16,050 nt of DNA from JACQXM01 sp964569425 (GCA_964569425.1 CAZMVD010000096.1:1-16050), one strand, 5' to 3'. Positions 1 to 8,324 are shown, counted from the stretch's first letter. Program-made: numbers and translations. Notes: generated from the sequence alone by a model not told the origin.

Positions 1-167
1 CGTTTTGTGCAAACGCAGAATCAAGAAAAACGCCCCGCAACCGGTCAAAAACCCACTTTGTGCGTCGCCGCCGCCCCCCAGCCCCTGCGCACAACGACAC
101 CGAAATGCACCAGTTTGAGCGCGCAAGTCCACCCGGCACGATGGCAAATGGCGTGGTCTCGGCTTTC
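1..167. other. Gene-free left edge
   Basis: No convincing gene is visible here. Long frames crossing this stretch on the minus strand run on through the octamer repeat and then out of frame through the phosphohydrolase gene, so they look like shadows. I see no RNA gene, terminator or repeat before position 168. Confidence 0.5.
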
Positions 168-311
168 GACGTTTTGATTTGTTGACTTTTCGACTTTTCG
201 ACTTTTTGACTTTTTGACTTTTTGACTTTTTGACGTTTCAACTTTTTGACGTTTCGACGTTTCGACGTTTTGACGTTTTGACTTTTCGACGTTTTGACTC
301 TTCGACGTTTC
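168..311. repeat. Octanucleotide tandem array, 18 units, consensus GAC(T/G)TTT(T/C)
   Basis: The triplet GAC recurs in an exact 8-base register at 168, 184, 192, 200, 208 and onward to 304. Only 176 (GAT) and 240 (AAC) deviate at the triplet. Bases 4 and 8 of the unit vary between T/G and T/C. The array starts 26 bases past the end of the phosphohydrolase gene (stop complement at 338), so it would lie in the 3' untranslated part of its mRNA, read there as repeats of GTCAAAAA/GTCGAAAC type. An 8-base unit is not a multiple of three, so a frame reads a 24-base (8-residue) repeat rich in K, S, Q and V. I regard that peptide as incidental. It is not CRISPR, as there are no spacers. Confidence 0.93.
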
Positions 312-337
312 GTCTGCCCCGCGCGCCCCCCGCAAAA

Positions 338-2554
338 TCACGCCGGAACCGGCGCGGCCGTGCCGCGCGCCGCCACCGCCGCCAGCCGCCCATTCGGTGG
401 GAATGCACCATCCCCCTCCGCCACCCGCAGTGGTTTGCCGTCCATGTGGGCGGGCACCTCGACGCCGAATAGGTCGAGCACCGTGGGGCCCAGGTCCATC
501 AGCCGCGGCTGCGTTGCTTCGATCCGCCGGTTGCAAAACAGCACGCCGGGGATGAGCTTGGGGTCGATGCAATGGTCGCCGCTCCACGCCTTGGTGTTGT
601 CGTGGAAAAGCTGGTCGGTCACCTGCCCGATCGCCGCCTCCCAACTCACGCGATAGCCGCGCTGGTAGCCGACGATCAGGTCCGGGCTCTCTACCTTGTA
701 CGGACCGGTGTAGATCTTGTGGGCATTGAACGCGCGATGAATGGCGACTTCCCCCTTCGCTTCGTCGCGCATACCGGTCAGCTTGGCGCACAGTTCGTCG
801 CGCAGGGCGTCGGCCTCGCCCGGTTCCACGATGCCCTGCGCCTCGCGCCCTTTGATGTTCAGCCAGATGCCCGCCAGCCCCAGGCAGAACGCCCGCGTGC
901 GCGACCAGTCCACCCCGGCCAGGTACTTTTTCCCGCGCCCGTCCGGCTTGAGCGCGAGGTAGCCGTTCTGCTCGAGCCACACGTTGAGATCGATACCGCG
1001 GCGGAAGGGGTTGAAGCCGTGATCGGAGATGACCATGAGAACCGTGTCGTCATCGTCGCACTCGGCCATGGTCCGCCCGACCAGTTCGTCCATGCGCGCG
1101 TAGAGTTCCTCGATCGCGTGGCGGTGCTGCTGCGGCGCCTGTCCGTCGTGCGCGGGGTGCTGCGGGTCGATGTAGCGCCAGAACATGTGCTGGATGCGAT
1201 CGGTGCCGTCGAACACCACCACACACAGCCCGCGGCGGACTTTCTCGAGCGCGTCGAAGAACATCCGCTCGCGCTCGCTGTCCGCCTCAAGACATTGGTG
1301 AAGGAAGTCGTCGTCGCCGAGGATCTGCGCGTTCAATCCCCAGGTGTCTTCGGCGAGCCCCAGCGTGGCGAACTGCCCCTGGTTCTTCGCCAGGTAGGTG
1401 GCGAACACCGCCGGGTGCGAAATGGGCATGGCCGGCTTGTTGGGATCGATCTGCACCGGCGTGACGTACAGCGCGAATTCCGGCTCGGTGGATTGCAACA
1501 AGAACTCGCAGATGCCGCGGACCTTGATGCCCGCACCGGCCTTAAAGGTTACGTTGACCCACGGCGTGTATTCACCGGCCTTGAGTTCGTGCGTGTCGCC
1601 GTTGATGGTGAGGATCGCCTTGCCGGGTCCGGTGATGCGCACGGTGAACGGACAGGTCAGGTTCCCGCCGTTGTCCTTGGCGTCGCCCGGCGGGCCGACC
1701 AGGTGCGACCGGACGGTATCGCCCTCGCGCTGCACGCGAATCTGCTCGCCGCCGATGTGCTCCTCGTCCAGCGCGGCCGTGCTGTAGAAGGAGAAGGTCC
1801 CCTGCGTCCCACGCAGGTCGGGCACGCACATGGCGGACAGCAGCACGCCGCGGAAGCGCTCCGGCGGAAAGGTGATGGGCACGCGAATGACGTTGCTGAA
1901 GATGCCGTGCTCGCCGAGCACATTCCAGAAGGGCACGCCGCGACGCAGCAGGCGGATGTCCGGCTTGCCCAGCGGAATGCGATAGCGCCCGATCTTCAGC
2001 GCGCGGGTCGGCTCGCGAATACTCACCGACGACAGCAGCGGCAGGTAGCTCTTGCGATCGCGCGTGAGGAAATCAAAGATGTTGTGCTTGCCCGGATTGC
2101 AGCCGGTGAGAAACGTCGACCACGCCACCGGCGACAGCGGCGGCGCCGTGGTGCCCAGCCGTTGAAACGTGCCCTGCTCCTTCAGGCGGGAGAGGTTGGG
2201 CATTTTTCCCTCGGCCATGAACTTCTCGGCCAGCGTCGGCTCCATGCCGTCCAGCCCGAGGATTACGCAGCGTTTGATCCGCGCCCGGGCCATGGCTTTC
2301 CGTCCGCGCAAATAGCGGAACAGAAAGCGGATGGGCCACAGGAACAGCGCTGCGAACCCCGAGAGAAAGGCCAGGAAAAAGGCGACCAGCGACGATCCGA
2401 CGGCGAACCCGGCGCCCGGGCCGATGTAGGCTTCGGCGCGGGGGGTATAGAGGAAAAGCCACGTCGCCATCGCGGTTGCCAGTGCGACGGCGCCCGGATT
2501 CAAACGCCGCCCCGGCAGGAGGATGGGCTTCAGTCGTTTGCCGATCTTGTACAT
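338..2554 (-). CDS. Membrane-anchored AlkP-superfamily phosphohydrolase/phosphodiesterase (COG3379-like)
   Basis: This predicted 738-aa protein belongs to the alkaline phosphatase superfamily (type I phosphodiesterase/nucleotide pyrophosphatase-like), which uses two metal ions and a Ser/Thr nucleophile to hydrolyse phosphoesters. The substrate is unknown. Visible core motifs are VILGLDGMEP near residue 97 (metal ligand D102), AWSTFLTGCNPGKH near 144-157 (probable nucleophile T147), FDGTDRIQHMFW, ISDHGFNPF and a late SGDH. All expected metal ligands therefore seem present. Residues about 21-43 are hydrophobic and end in an AEA-like site. A second hydrophobic segment (about 50-82) is followed by basic residues, so the catalytic domain may be membrane-tethered; which side it faces is unclear. 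I chose the ATG at 2554 because GGAG lies 6 bases upstream. A TTG at 2560 is also in frame but overlaps that spacing. Its 3' end abuts the octamer array. Confidence 0.9.
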   Translation of the reverse strand: MYKIGKRLKPILLPGRRLNPGAVALATAMATWLFLYTPRAEAYIGPGAGFAVGSSLVAFFLAFLSGFAALFLWPIRFLFRYLRGRKAMARARIKRCVILGLDGMEPTLAEKFMAEGKMPNLSRLKEQGTFQRLGTTAPPLSPVAWSTFLTGCNPGKHNIFDFLTRDRKSYLPLLSSVSIREPTRALKIGRYRIPLGKPDIRLLRRGVPFWNVLGEHGIFSNVIRVPITFPPERFRGVLLSAMCVPDLRGTQGTFSFYSTAALDEEHIGGEQIRVQREGDTVRSHLVGPPGDAKDNGGNLTCPFTVRITGPGKAILTINGDTHELKAGEYTPWVNVTFKAGAGIKVRGICEFLLQSTEPEFALYVTPVQIDPNKPAMPISHPAVFATYLAKNQGQFATLGLAEDTWGLNAQILGDDDFLHQCLEADSERERMFFDALEKVRRGLCVVVFDGTDRIQHMFWRYIDPQHPAHDGQAPQQHRHAIEELYARMDELVGRTMAECDDDDTVLMVISDHGFNPFRRGIDLNVWLEQNGYLALKPDGRGKKYLAGVDWSRTRAFCLGLAGIWLNIKGREAQGIVEPGEADALRDELCAKLTGMRDEAKGEVAIHRAFNAHKIYTGPYKVESPDLIVGYQRGYRVSWEAAIGQVTDQLFHDNTKAWSGDHCIDPKLIPGVLFCNRRIEATQPRLMDLGPTVLDLFGVEVPAHMDGKPLRVAEGDGAFPPNGRLAAVAARGTAAPVPA

Positions 2555-2718
2555 CTGCAACTCCGCGCGGGCAAAATCCCGCGCTTCTTACGCTTTCCGA
2601 TATCGGCGCGCCGCGTCAATCAGGCGCGCGAACCGTGCAAGTCTCCTCGGAACCGCCGCCATGCTACGAAGCCGCAGGCTGTCAGGCAAAGGCGAGGCGG
2701 GCCAGGGTATCGGGAGCG

Positions 2719-2743
2719 GGGCGCGGGTGAAAAATCGGCGCCC
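2719..2743. repeat. Inverted repeat, 6-bp arms (GGGCGC/GCGCCC)
   Basis: Arms at 2719-2724 and 2738-2743 are perfectly complementary around a 13-base A-rich loop. On the plus strand the stem is followed by GTAAAAAA rather than a T run. On the minus strand the far side is GC-rich. A canonical intrinsic terminator is therefore not supported on either strand. It lies about 165 bases upstream of the phosphohydrolase start and could be a protein-binding site or leader structure. Confidence 0.6.
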
Positions 2744-2755
2744 GTAAAAAAGGCG

Positions 2756-2797
2756 TGCGGCACCCTGTAAGTAATTGGCGCGGTCAAGGGTGCCGCA
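2756..2797. repeat. Perfect 11-bp inverted repeat (TGCGGCACCCT / AGGGTGCCGCA)
   Basis: Arms at 2756-2766 and 2787-2797 match without error around a 20-base spacer. An 11-bp perfect match at this spacing is unlikely by chance. It sits just beside the 2719-2743 repeat, in the divergent region. It could fold as a hairpin in RNA or bind a dimeric regulator. No T tract follows on either strand, so it is not a typical terminator. Confidence 0.75.
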
Positions 2798-3193
2798 GCG
2801 AGTGGAAGCTCTTTTTCGCCCGCTTCGCGGCTTTCGCCACCGCTCGATCGCAGGCATCTGATTCTATATCGGCAGGAGATCGAGAATCAACACAAACCCG
2901 GAAAGATTCTCAAATCAACCTGTCCAACCTCGATTTCGATCACCGCTCATCGACCGCGCTCTGCCTTTGGGTGTCGCGACCGGCCGAATCCCCGTTTCAG
3001 CGCGCCCGAGCGATTGGTGCGATTATATAGCATTTTCTGTGCCAAGCAAGAAAAAAAATCGAAAAAATTCCTCTAACCTTTTGCTAAACCGATCTTTACG
3101 GCCAACTAAAGTGTCCCGCGAACAAATGTTGCTGGGAGCGCCAACGTGATCTGTTCAGCGACCCTTGCCTTTGCACTACTTGACGACACGAAC

Positions 3194-3205
3194 CGAACCG
3201 GTTCG
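3194..3205. promoter_or_regulatory. 12-bp perfect palindrome CGAACCGGTTCG
   Basis: This is a perfect dyad with no spacer, about 380 bases upstream of the HerA-like start, preceded by another CGAACC. It is the right size for a homodimeric regulator site, but nothing links it to a known regulator. A chance occurrence in a GC-rich 1-kb gap is possible. Confidence 0.25.
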
Positions 3206-3587
3206 CCTTGCGTTCGTGGCGCACGCACCCGAACCCTCCCATCAGATATTCGGACGAAACTGTCGTACCGGTCGAGCGAAGTTGTGAGTGCAGTCAATTG
3301 GGAGGGGCGATGCCCCTTAGACATGCACATGGGTTCGAAGCCTGCGGCGACGGGGCAAACGGTTGGTCTTATCGGCCGGAGGCACTCTCGGGGGGAAGTT
3401 GCTTCGCCGGGGGCGCTACATATTCGATAATCTCAGCAGGGCAACGCCGCACCGATGACACGGCGGCCGATGGGGACTGTCCTCGAAGGTCGGATTGATC
3501 GCGGAAGCGTGGGTCGTCCGCGCCGGCCGCGTGACGCCGACGAGTCCACCGAATCGCCATGCGCCTGTCTTTTCTGGAGACGCCTTG

Positions 3588-5600
3588 ATGAATCCGCTCA
3601 AGATCGGCAACGTGATCCGCGTCAACAGCGGGCAGGTTGACGTCATGATTACCACCCCCGACCTCAACATACTCATCGAAGGCGAGAACTACCGCGTGGG
3701 CCAATTGGGCTCCTATGTCACCATTCCCATCGAAGATCGCACCATTGTCGGGTTTGTTACCGGGCTGGGGCGTCAAGAGGTGGCGGTAGTGGAAGTGCAG
3801 CCGCAGCTCATTATGCAGATTCAACTGCTCGGCGAGATCAAGGCGAGTCGATTCGTCCGCGGCGTCAACGAGTATCCCATCGTGGGAGACGACGTCTGGG
3901 TCGCCGTCAAAAAGGACTTCGAAGCGATCTTCGGCACCTTTGACCAGTTGCTCAGCGGCTCGAAGCACCCGCAGAGCTTCACGCTGGGCCGTTTTGCCCT
4001 GAACCGCGAGTTCGAAGTCAAAGTGCTCGGCACCGAGATGTTCTCCAAACACGTGGCCGTGCTGGGAAACAGCGGCGGCGGCAAGAGCTGCACGACGGCG
4101 AAGATTCTTCAGGAGGTCCTCGACCTCGACCAGGCCCAGGTGGTGCTGTTCGACATGCACGGCGAGTACCGGGCAGCGTTCAGCGATGAGGATGGACAGC
4201 TCAACGCCAACGTGACCTACCTCGGGGTCGACGACCTGGTGCTGCCGTACTGGCTGCTCAAGTATGAGGAGCTGGAGGCGATCTTCGTCGACCGATCGAA
4301 CCCGTTGCACATCAGCACGCAGATTTCGTTCCTGCGGTCAGCGCTGCTGGAGTTCAAGCAGGACGCGGCGCGAGAGCTGAACCTGACCAAGGCGCTGACG
4401 CTGGATACGCCGATCTACTTCTCGTTGGACCTGTTCAAGACCTACGCAGAGAACCTCAACGAAGCGCGCTTCGTGCTCAATGACGACCACCTCGCCTTCA
4501 GCCAGCTTGCGTTGCGTTCGCTGCCCATCGAGGAACAGCAGCAGTTGATGCGCGTGAAACGCTGCCAGTTCAACCGCGGAAACCCGGAGGGCGAAACGCC
4601 GCACCCGCTCTACTTCGGCAAGCTGCTGGGTTTGATCGACCGCATCGACACACTGTTCAACGACCGGCGCTATCGCTTTCTGCTGAAACCCATCGAACAT
4701 GGGATGGGGTCGCCCTACTTCCGCGATCACCTCAAACAGGAGGCCAGCGCGGGACAGAGTTCCAGCCTGATGAACCACCTGATCCGGCTGCTCACGGGGC
4801 GGGTCAGCCCGCGGAGTAACCTGACCATCATCGACTTGTCCGGCATTCCCTATGAAATCGTGGACGTGACCGTGGCGGTTCTCACCCGGCTCCTGTTCGA
4901 CCTGAACTTCTGGACGCCGGTCGATCAGCGACACCCGATGCTGCTGGTGTTCGAAGAGGCGCACAATTACATTCCGCGCCACCTGCCGGAACGCGGTACC
5001 AGTTTCGCCCGGATTGCCGTCGAGCGGGTGGCCAAGGAAGGGCGCAAGTACGGCGTATCGGCGATGATTGTGTCGCAACGGCCTTCGGAGCTGTCCGAGA
5101 CGGTGCTGGCCCAATGCAACAGCTTTGTGGCAATGCGGCTGAGCAACCCGGACGATCAGGCGTACGTCGCCAAGATCGTCAGCGATCACTTTTCCGGGCT
5201 GATCCAGATGCTTCCGATCTTGCGGCCTGGCGAAGCATTTGTCATCGGTGACAGCGTCATCATGCCCATGCGAACGCTGGTGGATATGCCCAAGCCGTCA
5301 CCGGAAAGCGCCAACGCCGATTTCTTCAAGCTGTGGAGTTTCGGCAGTGTGGACTTTGAGATTGATACGGTGATTGACCACTGGCGGCGCCAGGATCGCC
5401 AGCTCGTCAATCGCCTTTCGCACGCAAACACGCACGGCGGCGCCAAACTCAACATCCCGATCCCGGAGCCGGGAAGCACCGCTCCCGGAACCCGAACCGC
5501 GTTGCCAGCGGTTCCGCCACCAGCCGGTCCCAAGCACGCTCCGGCGCCTTCTTTCTCGTCTACCAGCCGGCCCTTGCGCCCGCGCTGGGCGGGCAAGTGA
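3588..5600 (+). CDS. herA: HerA-like HAS-barrel/DUF87 ATPase
   Basis: This 670-aa protein matches the HerA family of hexameric FtsK/HerA-class DNA-translocating ATPases, which in archaea act with the NurA nuclease in end resection. Residues about 5-60 (GNVIRVNSGQVDVMI and on) resemble the HAS barrel. Walker A is GNSGGGKS at 160-167, and VVLFDMHGEYRAAF follows at about 185. Walker B is LLVFEEAHNY at 452-461, and SQRPSELSE at 496-504 is the family's conserved late motif. All ATPase motifs are intact. The last 50 or so residues are rich in Pro and Ala and look disordered. The ATG at 3588 was chosen over an upstream frame start because GGAGA ends 7 bases before it and the HAS barrel begins right after. 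No NurA, Sir2 or other nuclease partner is adjacent. It converges with the next gene, 38 bases apart. A general repair role is the cautious reading. Confidence 0.9.
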   Translation: MNPLKIGNVIRVNSGQVDVMITTPDLNILIEGENYRVGQLGSYVTIPIEDRTIVGFVTGLGRQEVAVVEVQPQLIMQIQLLGEIKASRFVRGVNEYPIVGDDVWVAVKKDFEAIFGTFDQLLSGSKHPQSFTLGRFALNREFEVKVLGTEMFSKHVAVLGNSGGGKSCTTAKILQEVLDLDQAQVVLFDMHGEYRAAFSDEDGQLNANVTYLGVDDLVLPYWLLKYEELEAIFVDRSNPLHISTQISFLRSALLEFKQDAARELNLTKALTLDTPIYFSLDLFKTYAENLNEARFVLNDDHLAFSQLALRSLPIEEQQQLMRVKRCQFNRGNPEGETPHPLYFGKLLGLIDRIDTLFNDRRYRFLLKPIEHGMGSPYFRDHLKQEASAGQSSSLMNHLIRLLTGRVSPRSNLTIIDLSGIPYEIVDVTVAVLTRLLFDLNFWTPVDQRHPMLLVFEEAHNYIPRHLPERGTSFARIAVERVAKEGRKYGVSAMIVSQRPSELSETVLAQCNSFVAMRLSNPDDQAYVAKIVSDHFSGLIQMLPILRPGEAFVIGDSVIMPMRTLVDMPKPSPESANADFFKLWSFGSVDFEIDTVIDHWRRQDRQLVNRLSHANTHGGAKLNIPIPEPGSTAPGTRTALPAVPPPAGPKHAPAPSFSSTSRPLRPRWAGK

Positions 5601-5638
5601 GTGTCGATAATGTTGCCGTGAGCCGCGGGCCAGCACCC

Positions 5639-7141
5639 TTACCCACGACGGGATGATCCGGAAAGTTCGCTGCGCAGTTTTGTCAATTCCTGATAGGCGG
5701 GTTTAGGGGCGAGATCGCTGCGCAAGAGTCCGCCATGGGCGATGGTCGCACCGGGAACGTCGGCGAGCGATCCCCACGAGATGGACTCCACAAACGGCTT
5801 GCTCAGCGCGATTTCATAAAACCGTCGCAGCCATTCGGCCTGCGTGGTTTCGGTCCAGGGCTGGCGCCACGAGCCGCCCGTCAGGGCCGGAGAAGGCGAT
5901 TCTCCGCCGGTGGGTGCCACGGCGGCGGACGGCACGGCGGCAGCCGTCACGTGGACGGGCCGCCCAAGTTTGCCGAAATGATCGAGCATGGACGAAATCT
6001 GAAACAGGTCGCGCACAAACCAACCGTCCATACCCGGGCCGAACTGGAAACGCACGCCGAATCCATCGAAGTTGATGCCACTCTGCACGACCATGTCGGC
6101 ATAGAGCAGCGGAGGAATGGTCCGCTGGTTTCGGCTGTAGTACTCGCCCCAGGGCGCCACGATGTCCACCAGGGCAACGCTGCGAGGGAAGGTCTGCTTG
6201 GTCAGGGCGGCGGTCATCCGCGTCAATTCCATGAGCTGCTCAAAGTTGAAGGTGAAGCAGTTCTGGGCGTGAATTCCACTAATGACGTCCCAAACCTGGA
6301 TGTACTGTCCATAGCGATTCACGACGCGCCGTACATGTTCGAAGGCCAAGTCTCGAATAGTATCGAAATCGTGTTCCCAAATGAACAGCCAGTCGGGAAC
6401 ACAGCGCTCATTGAACGACAATAACGCCGACCCCTTCAGGGCCATGCGGTGCCGCGAGAGCTGTTCCACCCACGCATCCAGCGCCTTCCACTGAAATGTC
6501 TGCTCGCTCGGCTCAATATCGCGCCAGGCAAAGGGCACAGTTGCAAAGTCAAACGTGCCCACGATGCGTGGGCGAACGGATTCAGGTTGCGCCGGCAAGG
6601 GTATGGTGCAGCCGACCAGTCGACGGGGCCAGGCCCCTGCCTGGCGGCGGCGCGCCAGGGTGTACTCCGCATAGGTACAGGTCAGCGCTTCGCCCGCTGC
6701 CACGGCCTCGCCAAGGGCCTGTTCCGCGACTTCGGCGGCTTCCTCGGGCGACTCAGCCTGTAGCGACTTGATCAGCAAGTCACGCGCGCGGCGCACCTGC
6801 TCCAGCGCGGCGGCAGCGGATTCCAGATCGGCCGCACCCCAATCTTCGAGCTTCTGGGCGATGCGCATCAGCCTGCCGCGGGTCAGTTCCACCTGGAGAA
6901 TGTAAGGCTCCTTGCGTTCCTGAAGCCGGACCGTTTCCACGATCATCTCGCCGGCGCCACGCACCTTCCACAACAAGGCGAGCCCGGCGGGTCCGGCCGC
7001 CCGTTTGGCGCAATGAATGACGCCGGCCTTGAAACTGATCTCCGCGCGAAGTGGGACGTCTTCGCTGCCGAGCGCGTAGGCGCCGGTCAGGTTCAGAGAC
7101 GTTGCGAGTTTGCCGTCGGAATACACCGCGAACGATAACAT
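5639..7141 (-). CDS. GH10-like protein lacking both catalytic glutamates
   Basis: This 500-aa protein has an N-terminal region (about 1-90) with a beta-rich look, an Ala/Glu-rich helical linker (about 95-165), and a GH10 (endo-1,4-beta-xylanase) type barrel from about 190 to 480. Barrel landmarks include FAWRDIEPSEQTFQWKALD (205-223), LSFNERCVPDWL (241-252), WDVISG (284-289), GRPVHVTAA (393-401) and SISWGSLAD (453-461). In active GH10 enzymes the acid/base Glu follows WDVxN and the nucleophile Glu sits in a HITEL-like strand. Here these read WDVISG and VHVTAA, so both Glu are gone. The usual WH substrate motif is also FN. I infer a non-hydrolytic, perhaps carbohydrate-binding role, or an unusual mechanism. 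No signal peptide is evident. The ATG at 7141 has a weak AAGG 6 bases upstream. There is no stop or frameshift, so it is maintained and not a pseudogene. Confidence 0.8.
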   Translation of the reverse strand: MLSFAVYSDGKLATSLNLTGAYALGSEDVPLRAEISFKAGVIHCAKRAAGPAGLALLWKVRGAGEMIVETVRLQERKEPYILQVELTRGRLMRIAQKLEDWGAADLESAAAALEQVRRARDLLIKSLQAESPEEAAEVAEQALGEAVAAGEALTCTYAEYTLARRRQAGAWPRRLVGCTIPLPAQPESVRPRIVGTFDFATVPFAWRDIEPSEQTFQWKALDAWVEQLSRHRMALKGSALLSFNERCVPDWLFIWEHDFDTIRDLAFEHVRRVVNRYGQYIQVWDVISGIHAQNCFTFNFEQLMELTRMTAALTKQTFPRSVALVDIVAPWGEYYSRNQRTIPPLLYADMVVQSGINFDGFGVRFQFGPGMDGWFVRDLFQISSMLDHFGKLGRPVHVTAAAVPSAAVAPTGGESPSPALTGGSWRQPWTETTQAEWLRRFYEIALSKPFVESISWGSLADVPGATIAHGGLLRSDLAPKPAYQELTKLRSELSGSSRRG

Positions 7142-7345
7142 TCAGTGCCTTAGTATGCGGTTCTGATCCTCAGGTTGGTCCTACCGGTTCACGACGCTCC
7201 GCCTGGCGGCCACCTGCCACCGTTTACGCATCCAAAATTCGCAAGAGGAGAGCGCTGGGGCATTATGCCGAATCTACCGGCCAGCGTCGAGCGCCCCGGG
7301 GGCGCCGGGCAGGTGGAAGGGGACCGGTAAGGCGCGGTCGGCTTT

Positions 7346-7372
7346 TTGTTTCTGCCCGACTTCGGGTATAAG
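7346..7372 (+). promoter_or_regulatory. Possible sigma-70-type promoter for purC
   Basis: TTGTTT at 7346-7351 and TATAAG at 7367-7372 are separated by 15 bases, a little short of the optimal 17. They lie 50-75 bases upstream of the purC ATG. A GC palindrome (GCGCCCCGGGGGCGC, 7291-7305) lies just upstream. This is pattern matching only. Confidence 0.3.
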
Positions 7373-7421
7373 GGATTCGGACCCCGATCCTGAGAGCCGG
7401 TTTTCAAAGAAGGAGGAAGCC

Positions 7422-8324
7422 ATGGCTGCGCCCGCCCCTGAAGTGGTTACCCAGACCCATTTCACCGCCTATCCTGTTCGACGCGGGAAGGTACGCGACG
7501 TGTATGATCTGGGTGACGAAATTCTTCTCGTCGCAACCGATCGCATCAGTGCCTACGACGTGGTGCTGCCGACTCCGATTCCGGAAAAGGGCGCTTTGCT
7601 GACCCGGCTATCGGCCTTTTGGTTTGATTTCTTCGCGGGCAGCGTGCCGCACCATCTCATTGAAGTGATAGAGCGCTGCGCGCCGGCCGGGCTGGAAGCC
7701 CACCTCCCCCAACTGCGCGGGCGGACCATGCGGTGCCGCAAAACCAGCGTGGTTCCCATCGAGTGCGTGGTCCGGGGCTACCTCGCCGGATCCGGTTGGT
7801 CCGATTATCAGCACACCGGAGCCGTGTGCGGCATCAAGCTCGCCGGCGGTCTGCGGCAATGCGACAAGTTGCCCGAGCCGATTTTCACGCCGGCGACCAA
7901 GGCGGACGTTGGTCACGACGAGAATATCTCGTTTGATCAGGCCTGCACCCAGGTGGGGCGTGAAGTCATGACGCAGTTGCGCAATCGCAGCCTGGAGCTT
8001 TATCATCGGGCTGCGGCCTACGCCCTCACGCGGGGAATTATCATCGCGGATACCAAGTTCGAGTGGGGCCGGCGAGGTGACGACATCCTGCTGATCGACG
8101 AAGTGCTTACCCCTGATTCATCCCGTTTCTGGCCGGCGGACCGGTACCAACCCGGCCGCGACCAGGAGAGCTTCGACAAGCAGTACGTGCGCAACCACCT
8201 CACCACATTGATCCAGTCCGGCCGATGGGACAAGAACCCACCCGGCCCTGCGCTGCCGGAAGACATTGTGGCCAATACGGCGGCCAAGTACCGCGAGGCC
8301 GTGAATCGGCTCACCGAAGGATGA
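7422..8324 (+). CDS. purC: Phosphoribosylaminoimidazole-succinocarboxamide synthase (SAICAR synthetase)
   Basis: PurC joins CAIR and aspartate using ATP to make SAICAR in cytoplasmic de novo purine synthesis (EC 6.3.2.6). The 300-aa length fits the longer bacterial/eukaryotic-type form. The N-terminal ATP-site motif GKVRDVYDLGDEILLVATDR (about 22-41) is followed by SAYDVVLPTPIPEKG. The signature VPIECVVRGYLAGSGW (about 109-124) and KLPEPIFTPATKAD (about 149-162) are complete, as are IIADTKFEWG and LIDEVLTPDSSRFWPAD near the C-terminus. AGGAGG lies 5 bases before the ATG, making the start secure. No other pur gene is next to it. The downstream 171-aa gene follows after 112 bases on the same strand and may or may not be co-transcribed. 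Confidence 0.97.
   Translation: MAAPAPEVVTQTHFTAYPVRRGKVRDVYDLGDEILLVATDRISAYDVVLPTPIPEKGALLTRLSAFWFDFFAGSVPHHLIEVIERCAPAGLEAHLPQLRGRTMRCRKTSVVPIECVVRGYLAGSGWSDYQHTGAVCGIKLAGGLRQCDKLPEPIFTPATKADVGHDENISFDQACTQVGREVMTQLRNRSLELYHRAAAYALTRGIIIADTKFEWGRRGDDILLIDEVLTPDSSRFWPADRYQPGRDQESFDKQYVRNHLTTLIQSGRWDKNPPGPALPEDIVANTAAKYREAVNRLTEG

Larger units (their letters stand above)
2555..3587. other. 1-kb gene-free divergent region between the phosphohydrolase and HerA-like genes
   Basis: This stretch separates two divergently transcribed genes and should hold both promoters. I find no frame with recognisable protein features; the short ones are low-complexity shadows. Visible structure includes two inverted repeats (2719-2743 and 2756-2797), an A/T-rich patch around 3025-3110 with runs of A at 3051 and 3062, a 12-bp palindrome (3194-3205), and a short hairpin AGGGGC-GAT-GCCCCT near 3303-3317. 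None matches a riboswitch or RNA family that I can name. Confidence 0.6.

Noticed and set aside
168..311. CRISPR-like periodic repeat
   Set aside because: The period is 8 bases with no spacers, and no cas gene is present.
45..980. Minus-strand frame of 311 codons including the octamer array
   Set aside because: It runs out of frame through the phosphohydrolase 3' half, and its K/S/Q-rich tract is merely the 8-base repeat translated.
572..2770. Long plus-strand frame of 732 codons
   Set aside because: It is antisense to the phosphohydrolase, whose catalytic motifs are complete. The plus translation is Arg/Ala/Val-rich with no recognisable domain.
3106..3330. Minus-strand 74-codon frame in the gap before the HerA-like gene
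   Set aside because: No ribosome site, no domain and low-complexity Arg/Ser content; it looks like a chance open frame.
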